From NCBI GenBank assembly GCA_041584015.1, contig JBFHES010000070.1, forward strand, positions 1-17,784: DNA of 17,784 bases. Direction: 5' to 3'. Positions within the stretch are counted from its first letter, which is position 1. Each line of letters starts with the position of its first letter. Positions 1-5,809 of this stretch are shown here, in pieces. The position numbers and the translations under genes were made by a program. This DNA comes from JBFHES01 sp041584015. Its GTDB lineage: Bacteria; Bacteroidota; Bacteroidia; Bacteroidales; M50B96. The notes beneath the pieces were generated by a model that was given only the letters and a program-made list of their open reading frames with translations, did no database searches and was not told the DNA's origin.

Positions 1-86
1 AGCAGTCCGGAAATTATAAATCCAAGAACGGCACCGCTGTATGTATATACGGTTCCTCTGATTGACTGTTTCTGAATGATTCCCAC
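1..86 (-). CDS. Polysaccharide flippase (Wzx/MATE-like), N-terminal fragment
   Basis: Only the first 28 codons are in the window; the gene runs off the left edge. The frame opens after the stop of the glycosyltransferase upstream (ending at 102), and the only plausible start is GTG at 84-86, 15 bp after that stop. The peptide begins VGIIQKQSIRGTVYTYSG and continues into a hydrophobic run (AVLGFIISGL). This 'GIIxKQSI...' opening followed at once by a membrane helix is typical of Bacteroidota lipopolysaccharide flippases of the MATE/MVF superfamily, which move lipid-linked glycan units across the inner membrane. Its place at the end of a glycan operon fits. The match is to a short N-terminus only, so the family call is an inference. 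Confidence 0.62.
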   Translation of the reverse strand, partial: MGIIQKQSIRGTVYTYSGAVLGFIISGL

Positions 87-101
87 ACGATAGGGTTTAA
101 A

Positions 102-1478
102 TTATGCTTGCTTGTATAGAAACTGTGCCAACTGATAATCATATTCACTTTTTAGTGAGTGAGAGGTGCGCTGATCAATTTCTATGTGTCCAACCTTGCC
201 AGTGATTAAGGCATTGTCTTCATTAAACTTTTCTGTTTTAACAACTATAACACCACCTGAATATCTGTACAAGGCCTCTCGCTCTATACGGGTAAATTTC
301 TCCATCCCCAAAATTGCTTCCATACCGTGCCCATGATGCTGAAAGAACATACTGGTTTCGGCCCTGACCGTAATTAATGAATCGGATTCGAAAATGAGCA
401 AGGTATTTAAGGCATCCTGATAAGTTGTTGACTTAACAAAAGGATACTCAACACTACTTACCATTAATACTTCTGGATTTAAGCGCTCAACCTCATCAAT
501 GGACAAAATACTTTTTACCGTATCTACCAAGCCTGTATTTAGGCGTGCTAGTTTCTCATCACGATGATGAAAAAACACTTTCTTATTTCCGGCATAATGC
601 TGGTTAATATGCTCCTGCACATCAACATCGGGCGAACTAACAACAATAAGGTTAATTTCCTTAGCCTGCATTAATGCTTCAATTTTCAGGTCAAGAATTG
701 CTTTGTCACCGAGCTCCTTAAACGCAACACTTTTGGCATTATATTTCTCGCCTCTTACCGGTATAATGGCAAGGGTGTTTCCTATTTGCTTTTTATTTCG
801 GGAAACAAACTTCCGCTTAATTTTTGCACGCTCCTCCAGAATTCGGTTCTCATTGGTGGTTAAATTAGCTCCATGCTGTCGATAATAGAATAATGGTTCA
901 TTTACATTATCAACTTTAAACCGGGCCACAAATTTCACCCAAAGTTCGTAACCATCCTGACATGAAAACTCTTCGTCGTAACCGCCCAATTTTATAAGGT
1001 ATTCTTTACGAATAAGTGTAACAGCTCCATGCGCAGGTTGATCGTATAGCGAAACACCATTTGAAAAATCATGGCGTTTTTCGGCGCTTAGAATTTCGTT
1101 ATTCGCATCAACTAAATAATAATCCGGGAAAACCAAACCAAGCTCATCATCAACTTCCAGCTTTGAAGAAAGCACCTCAAGCGCCTTTGGATCCAGATAA
1201 TCGTCTGCATCCAGGCGCATGATGTATTTTCCTCTGGCTACGCGTAGCGCAATATTATTTGTCACATTCAGCCCCTTGTTTAGCTGAAAGATGACATCTA
1301 TTTTTGGATGATTCTCGAACTGCTCAATTATTTCTCTAGAGTTATCAGTCGATCCATCATCGATAATAATTATCTCGTAATCGGTAAGCGTTTGCTCCAA
1401 TACACTGTTTACGGCCTTGCTTAAATATTTACCGTAATTGTAATTTGTAATATAAACTGTTATTAAAGGAGCCGACAT
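102..1478 (-). CDS. Glycosyltransferase family 2 fused to a cytidylyltransferase-like domain
   Basis: This 458-aa protein has two parts. Residues 1-230 are a GT-A fold family 2 glycosyltransferase: an N-terminal strand (LITVYITNYNYGKYL), IIIIDDGSTD around D40-D41, the metal-binding LDADD at 89-93, a GGYDE segment, QDGYELW near 174-180 where many relatives have ED, and YYRQHGANLT near 198-207. Residues about 235-458 look like an NTP-sugar cytidylyltransferase of the CMP-nonulosonate/Kdo synthetase type. They open with AIIPVRGEK at 237-245, have VVSSPD where relatives have VVSTDS, then YSGGVIVV, and end with an acidic 'IEID...SEYDYQLAQFL' that parallels the usual 'DIDTxEDFxLAE' tail. The usual RGGSKxIPxKN signature is degenerate, so the second domain may be inactive or altered. 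It presumably transfers an activated sugar at the inner-membrane face during surface-glycan assembly. It lies 30 bp after the methyltransferase gene. Confidence 0.82.
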   Translation of the reverse strand: MSAPLITVYITNYNYGKYLSKAVNSVLEQTLTDYEIIIIDDGSTDNSREIIEQFENHPKIDVIFQLNKGLNVTNNIALRVARGKYIMRLDADDYLDPKALEVLSSKLEVDDELGLVFPDYYLVDANNEILSAEKRHDFSNGVSLYDQPAHGAVTLIRKEYLIKLGGYDEEFSCQDGYELWVKFVARFKVDNVNEPLFYYRQHGANLTTNENRILEERAKIKRKFVSRNKKQIGNTLAIIPVRGEKYNAKSVAFKELGDKAILDLKIEALMQAKEINLIVVSSPDVDVQEHINQHYAGNKKVFFHHRDEKLARLNTGLVDTVKSILSIDEVERLNPEVLMVSSVEYPFVKSTTYQDALNTLLIFESDSLITVRAETSMFFQHHGHGMEAILGMEKFTRIEREALYRYSGGVIVVKTEKFNEDNALITGKVGHIEIDQRTSHSLKSEYDYQLAQFLYKQA

Positions 1479-1508
1479 GTTCTCATTTATTTAAATCAAT
1501 TTCAACGC

Positions 1509-2624
1509 TTATTTTTGAGGAACACCAACCAGTGTTAACCCATCTGCAAATCGAACCTCGTCAACTGCTTGTTGTAATTCCATTTGTATCTCACCAGTTT
1601 TGGTAAGAGGATCGAATGATTCAGTTTGATTTCCCATTTGCATCATGGTTTCATAAACATCCATTCCGTAATACCACGCGGCAACCGGGTTGAATCCATT
1701 TAATGTATACAGCTCGGCTGCTGAAGAATCGGTAAAAGCCATAATATGTCCCATTGGGTCGAGGTGGCGTATTACAGTATCTGGAGTTAACTTTTGAATA
1801 GCACTGCTTAACGAGTTCCATCGTGGCAATTTAGAAATAACCATACCTGCATCGCTAGCTGCAACTACATCGTAGGCTGATTTTAAAATCTGACCCGGGT
1901 TTGGAGTATGCTCTAACAGCCCCCAGAATGTAACAATATCGTATCCTTTATAATCTTCAACAACTTCATTAAAGTCTCTTCCATCGAGTTCAATGCCCCA
2001 AATTTCTTTGGAGAACTTACGACTTGATTCAGACAGCTCAACGCCATCGGCTTTCATGCCTAATCTACGACAAGCCTCTACAAAATGGCCTGCACCAGAA
2101 CCTACATCTAAAATGCTCTTTGGCTTTCTGCCATGCTGTTTCTCAAATACTTCAATCATCCAATTGGCCCAAGGCACAGCAATGGCGTTTAATCGCGACT
2201 CTGCAGCAGCCTTATCGGTATATGTTGCGGCATAAGTTACATCGTTTAAATAGAAGTTATGAATAGCTTTAGGAGCTGGTCGTTTAATTACATAAATATG
2301 AGAACATGCATTACACTGAACATAATTGGCACCATAAATTGTTGTTGCCGGAGTAGTTTCATCAGAGCTGCAACCACACACCATACACGAAGCTACATGC
2401 TCCATATCTCCTTGGTTGTACAATTTATTTCTACTTTCCTGATAATACTCCACCTGCTTTTTAAGCGTTTCAACAATGTTCTTCTTTAGCTTTAAGAGAT
2501 TGGTTTTTTTACCCATGTAAATTTCAACAGGAAAATTACTTGACGTTCCGTTTTCTTCACGAATCCATGTTTCAGTATCTCTTGGTCCTTGTTGAGTTAA
2601 GGAAGTTTGTTTTGTCCAGTTCAT
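1509..2624 (-). CDS. Class I SAM-dependent methyltransferase with N-terminal zinc knuckle
   Basis: This 371-aa protein carries a Methyltransf_23-type Rossmann domain: motif I is LDVGSGAGHF at 172-181, an acidic strand end follows (DGVELSES), and the motif IV region is YDIVTFWGLLEHTPNP at 228-243. Ahead of it lie two cysteine pairs, C80-x2-C83 and C104-x2-C107, which should form a zinc ribbon like that of NDP-sugar C-methyltransferases and related Bacteroidota proteins. The first 75 residues are polar with a likely helix (about 42-70) and match nothing I recognise; M37 is an alternative start that would still keep the zinc knuckle. In this operon it most likely methylates a sugar or sugar-nucleotide precursor of the surface glycan, or caps the chain. 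The substrate cannot be read from the sequence. It starts 16 bp after the NeuB-like gene. Confidence 0.82.
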   Translation of the reverse strand: MNWTKQTSLTQQGPRDTETWIREENGTSSNFPVEIYMGKKTNLLKLKKNIVETLKKQVEYYQESRNKLYNQGDMEHVASCMVCGCSSDETTPATTIYGANYVQCNACSHIYVIKRPAPKAIHNFYLNDVTYAATYTDKAAAESRLNAIAVPWANWMIEVFEKQHGRKPKSILDVGSGAGHFVEACRRLGMKADGVELSESSRKFSKEIWGIELDGRDFNEVVEDYKGYDIVTFWGLLEHTPNPGQILKSAYDVVAASDAGMVISKLPRWNSLSSAIQKLTPDTVIRHLDPMGHIMAFTDSSAAELYTLNGFNPVAAWYYGMDVYETMMQMGNQTESFDPLTKTGEIQMELQQAVDEVRFADGLTLVGVPQK

Positions 2625-2640
2625 ATCTATATTTTATTAA

Positions 2641-3657
2641 TTATTTTTCGAATAGTTCCCAGCTTAGCTTTTGATGCTCTTTAAGATCGATGGTTGTCTT
2701 CATACCAAGCAACTTATGAAAATCTCTCGCATCAATTCCTGTATTGGGACGTAAAACGGTAATGTTATCTTTTGTTATGATAGTGCCTTTTTTAATATCC
2801 ATTTTTGGATAAACAGCTCTACGAAAAGAAGCTACATGATCGTTGTCTGTTTCAATCTTTAGCGGACGCTTCGTTGCATCGCCCTTTAGGGTATTAATTA
2901 GTTGTATCTCTTTCTGAAGATCAATCACCTCAGCTGGAGTTAAAGATACCTTATGATCGCGAAACACTTTACCTTCACGCGAATCGGTAAAATGAAATTC
3001 TAATACCTCTGCTCCCATTGCCACCGAATACAACAAAGCTGTTGGTCCTTCGGTATGGTCGGAATAGCCAATGGTTAAATTTGTAAGCTCTCTGAAACGA
3101 TCCATAACAGCTAAATTCGAATCAGCAGCGCTTATTGGATACATACTGGTGCATTGCAAAACGGCTAAATACTCCTTTTGCTTATAGAGCTCATTCTTAC
3201 CTTGAATAAAAGCAACTGCATCCAGTACCTCTTCTTCGGTTGAAAGACCGGTAGAAATAATGATCGGCTTTTTCTTTTCAATAATTTTCTCAAGCACCGA
3301 ATAGGCTGTTAAGTCGCCTGAGCCGACTTTATAAACAGGTATGAATTCATCAATCCAATCAATCATGTCTTCATCCCAAACGGAGGCCATGTAATGAATT
3401 CCAGCATGGCTTACCATTTTAGCAAGCTCAATGTGCTGTTCTTTGCTTAGCTCAAATTTCTTGAAATGTTTGTTACGCGTGGCTCCTTCAATTTTGCTAA
3501 CGAGGGTATTGCCGGTGTAAAGCTGGAACTTAATAAAATCAACATTGGTTGAAATTGCCAGGCGTGTAAGTTCTTTCGCGTACTCAAAATTTCCTTCGTG
3601 ATTACCACCTATTTCTGCAATTAAGGCCGGTCCAACCTTACCTTCAAAATAATTCAT
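2641..3657 (-). CDS. N-acetylneuraminate synthase family protein (NeuB/SpsE-like)
   Basis: NeuB-family enzymes condense phosphoenolpyruvate with a hexose-type sugar to give a nine-carbon (nonulosonic) acid. This 338-aa protein has the usual length and layout: a TIM barrel at about 10-265 and a C-terminal SAF (antifreeze-like) domain at about 285-338. Visible family motifs are AEIGGNHEG (14-22), DFIKFQLY (40-47), YKVGSGDL (109-116), IISTG (133-137), LQCTSMYP (167-174), IGYSDHT (196-202), EFHFTD (220-225) and FRRAVYPK (278-285). The segment usually written EKHFTLD...GPDH reads EFHFTDS...FRDH, which suggests a subgroup of the family and perhaps a substrate other than ManNAc. Its ATG overlaps the stop of the cytidylyltransferase gene by 4 bp, so the two are translationally coupled. 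No NeuC-like epimerase or dedicated precursor genes are in the window, so the exact product (sialic, legionaminic, pseudaminic or other) is open. Confidence 0.85.
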   Translation of the reverse strand: MNYFEGKVGPALIAEIGGNHEGNFEYAKELTRLAISTNVDFIKFQLYTGNTLVSKIEGATRNKHFKKFELSKEQHIELAKMVSHAGIHYMASVWDEDMIDWIDEFIPVYKVGSGDLTAYSVLEKIIEKKKPIIISTGLSTEEEVLDAVAFIQGKNELYKQKEYLAVLQCTSMYPISAADSNLAVMDRFRELTNLTIGYSDHTEGPTALLYSVAMGAEVLEFHFTDSREGKVFRDHKVSLTPAEVIDLQKEIQLINTLKGDATKRPLKIETDNDHVASFRRAVYPKMDIKKGTIITKDNITVLRPNTGIDARDFHKLLGMKTTIDLKEHQKLSWELFEK

Positions 3658-4349
3658 TGTTCCAAATCTTTATAAAATTTAAACACCTCAGCTAATCCGT
3701 ACTGCGTATGTTGGCCTGCAAAATTACTTATAATTTTAGTGGCAAGCGAAAAATCTTCCTGAGTATCAATAGCTAATTGTAAACCGCCAGCTTCCGGACA
3801 AATATTATTGTAATAATAGTGGTAGTTTTCACCTTCATCGTGCTGATATAAATAGATGGTTACATGCTCAAAATGGTCGGGATGATCGAACTTCTTATAT
3901 TGACTTGCATAATAATCAGTATTCACAATCTCAATGCTCATGCCCTTTGGGAAGGTTCTGTTTTTAAGATTACTGATCAAATCGTGCTTACCACTTCGGG
4001 CAATTTCAATCATCTCCTTTAGCGACTGAACATCAACAAAAATATTATCGCCATTAATTCTGGTTGTATAGCTATGTTTGTTTTCTATGGCACAATTTAA
4101 AAAGCGCTCCGACACATTATCAAGGGAACCACGATAGTAATTAATATCATGCTTTTGGCAATAGGCGATGATTGGATCGTCGGTACTTTCGGTTGAGGTT
4201 GATACAACAATATTTTTTCGATCAACAACGGCTTCTAGCTTTTCAATGATGTATTGTAAAATAGGCTTGCCTTCAATCTCCCTTAAAATTTTACCTGGTA
4301 AGCGGCTGGAGTTATATCTGCATATAATTTGAAATCCTACGTCAATCAT
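3654..4349 (-). CDS. Cytidylyltransferase, SpsF-like
   Basis: Activates a sugar acid by transferring CMP from CTP, here presumably the product of the NeuB-like enzyme encoded next. The 231-aa protein matches the SpsF/KdsB-like cytidylyltransferase family in length. It has the nucleotide-binding loop RYNSSRLPGK at 11-20 (family form RxxSxRLPGK), EGKPILQYIIEKL, VVSTSTESTDD (48-58), RGSLDNVSERF (73-83), a metal-site region RINGDN (97-102), RTFPKGMSIEI (131-141), FEHVTIYLY (160-168), and a terminal DTQEDF (195-200). It starts 2 bp after the acetyltransferase gene, and its stop overlaps the NeuB-like start (ATGA). A pairing of an SpsE-like synthase with an SpsF-like enzyme is also known from the Bacillus spore-coat polysaccharide genes. 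The sugar specificity is inferred only from this pairing. Confidence 0.83.
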   Translation of the reverse strand: MIDVGFQIICRYNSSRLPGKILREIEGKPILQYIIEKLEAVVDRKNIVVSTSTESTDDPIIAYCQKHDINYYRGSLDNVSERFLNCAIENKHSYTTRINGDNIFVDVQSLKEMIEIARSGKHDLISNLKNRTFPKGMSIEIVNTDYYASQYKKFDHPDHFEHVTIYLYQHDEGENYHYYYNNICPEAGGLQLAIDTQEDFSLATKIISNFAGQHTQYGLAEVFKFYKDLEQ

Positions 4350-4351
4350 TT

Positions 4352-4903
4352 TTATTCTCTATTACTAATAAACTTTGCGGGCGTACCACCAACAACGGTA
4401 TAAGCGGCAACGTCTTGATTTACCACTGAATTTGCAGCTATTATGGCGCCATCGCCAATGGTCACTCCTTTTAAAATAGTAACATTGGAAGCGATCCACA
4501 CATCGTTGCCAATTACTATTGGAGCCGTAACATTGGGCTGTCGATTTATCTTTTCTTCTTTCTTAAACTGATGATTGCTATCGACGATATACACAAATGG
4601 GGCAATTAGGCAATCGTCGCCAATGACGATCTTTTCTGATGCAAAGAAGAAATTGTGGTAACCAACCGTGGTGTTTTTACCTATTGATAAACTTGCATTG
4701 GTATTGCAAACACATATTCGGGTACCTTCCTTAATCACCACATTATCGTGAATTTCCATTTTTCCCGGAAACCTAAGTAACTGTACATTGCTATCAATGT
4801 GAACTCCCTTTCCGCACAAGGCAAGTCGTCTGCTTTGTATAAATCGCCTTAGGTGATGAATTGGTTTGTACTTTAAGTGTTTACGTAGTTGACTTTCTTC
4901 CAT
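4352..4903 (-). CDS. Left-handed beta-helix acyltransferase (WcaF/LacA-type O-acetyltransferase)
   Basis: A 183-aa hexapeptide-repeat acyltransferase, probably moving an acetyl group from acetyl-CoA to a sugar hydroxyl in the cytoplasm. Hexapeptide repeats cover about residues 33-165, for example SIGKNTTVGYH, VIGDDCLIAPFV and the late block PIVIGNDVWIASNVTILKGV (128-147). The catalytic histidine is probably H111 in VDSNHQF, followed by a loop and the second set of coils, as in maltose, colanic acid and virginiamycin acetyltransferases. The C-terminal VVGGTPAKFI is the standard family ending. The first 30 residues are basic and polar (KHLKYKPIHHLRR) and may rest on the membrane or on partner proteins. 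It lies 8 bp after the GNGPSLK protein gene and 2 bp before the cytidylyltransferase gene, so it probably O-acetylates the nonulosonate-like sugar or the glycan repeat. Confidence 0.87.
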   Translation of the reverse strand: MEESQLRKHLKYKPIHHLRRFIQSRRLALCGKGVHIDSNVQLLRFPGKMEIHDNVVIKEGTRICVCNTNASLSIGKNTTVGYHNFFFASEKIVIGDDCLIAPFVYIVDSNHQFKKEEKINRQPNVTAPIVIGNDVWIASNVTILKGVTIGDGAIIAANSVVNQDVAAYTVVGGTPAKFISNRE

Positions 4904-4911
4904 TGCCTGAC

Positions 4912-5796
4912 TTATAAAGTTATTCTGTCGAATGCATCAATAAATGAATCTTTGGTGGCATTAATGACCTCTACTTTCCTGCTGGCTGCATATTTTTTTA
5001 ACACCCAGTAGCTGTTAAAGCTATGCACAAACTTCATCAGCACCTCGGCAAGATTTCTGACCTCATTGCTGGTTCCATGATACATTACCTCAGCTGGCTT
5101 GTTTTGCTGTTCGTAAAAATGCTTCTGTGTTAACCACACATTGTTTTTATCATCAACATATAATTCCTTTAACCAGGAATGATCGGCGCCAAGCACATAT
5201 ACTTGCTCGTAATTAAGGTCGATACCAAGCTTTATTGATGGGATTAAAACATTATGCGGGCGGGGTAATCCTAAGTTAGCTTTAAAAAGCATGTTCTCAA
5301 AAAAGGTAAAACCTTCAACCGGAGTAATATTCATGTACTGAATGGTAATGTTTGGATTCTTCCTTAGCTCAGCATCCCAGTCTTTTTTGCTTTTAGCCTG
5401 AGCCGGAACAATCAAGTTCATTTTCCAAGTTACCTTCTCAGCTAGAGCTCCAAAGGTTTGCTTTCGCCCGGCGTCATTAAAATCGGTTTTATCTGTTGTC
5501 CAATAATTCAACGACACTATTACATAATAGTAGGGCTTTAATTGTGTAAACGCGTCAGATTTCCAGAAGAAGTTTACGGCCACCAGATCCTTATCAAGCA
5601 AAAAATCGGCATGATTTGCAATTGAATCCTTAAGTGAGGGTCCATTTCCCAAGATCACACAAGCCTTTTGTTTGCTTTCAACTTTTACCTTCTTGATAAA
5701 TACCTTCGACATGAGCAATACTTTAATCACAGTTAAAGAACTTTGAATCAAATTCTCAACAAAATATTGCAATTTCGATTTACCGGCTACTTTCAT
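4912..5796 (-). CDS. DUF115/MptE-like or GT42-like protein with GNGPSLK motif, possible glycosyltransferase
   Basis: I chose the ATG at 5796 (294 aa) because it falls 13 bp after the yfhO stop; a longer reading from 5847 would overlap yfhO by 38 bp. The family is not certain. Visible features are a basic N-terminus with a weakly hydrophobic stretch (about 15-35), CVILGNGPSLKDS at 46-58, a pocket-like segment LVAVNFFW (71-78), YYYVIVSLNYW (89-99), a strand-loop VYVLGADHSW (199-208), YHGTSNEVRNLAEVL (239-253) and VEVINATKDSFIDAF (275-289). The GNGPSLK loop and the order of later segments resemble both MptE-like DUF115 proteins and GT42 sialyltransferases such as Campylobacter CstII, where a 'YIGHS...' segment carries the catalytic histidine; here H240 sits in 'YHGTS'. 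Beside NeuB-like and cytidylyltransferase genes, a nonulosonate transferase is a reasonable guess, but no activity is shown by the sequence. Confidence 0.62.
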   Translation of the reverse strand: MKVAGKSKLQYFVENLIQSSLTVIKVLLMSKVFIKKVKVESKQKACVILGNGPSLKDSIANHADFLLDKDLVAVNFFWKSDAFTQLKPYYYVIVSLNYWTTDKTDFNDAGRKQTFGALAEKVTWKMNLIVPAQAKSKKDWDAELRKNPNITIQYMNITPVEGFTFFENMLFKANLGLPRPHNVLIPSIKLGIDLNYEQVYVLGADHSWLKELYVDDKNNVWLTQKHFYEQQNKPAEVMYHGTSNEVRNLAEVLMKFVHSFNSYWVLKKYAASRKVEVINATKDSFIDAFDRITL

Positions 5797-5809
5797 TTCA
5801 CTGCGTTGC

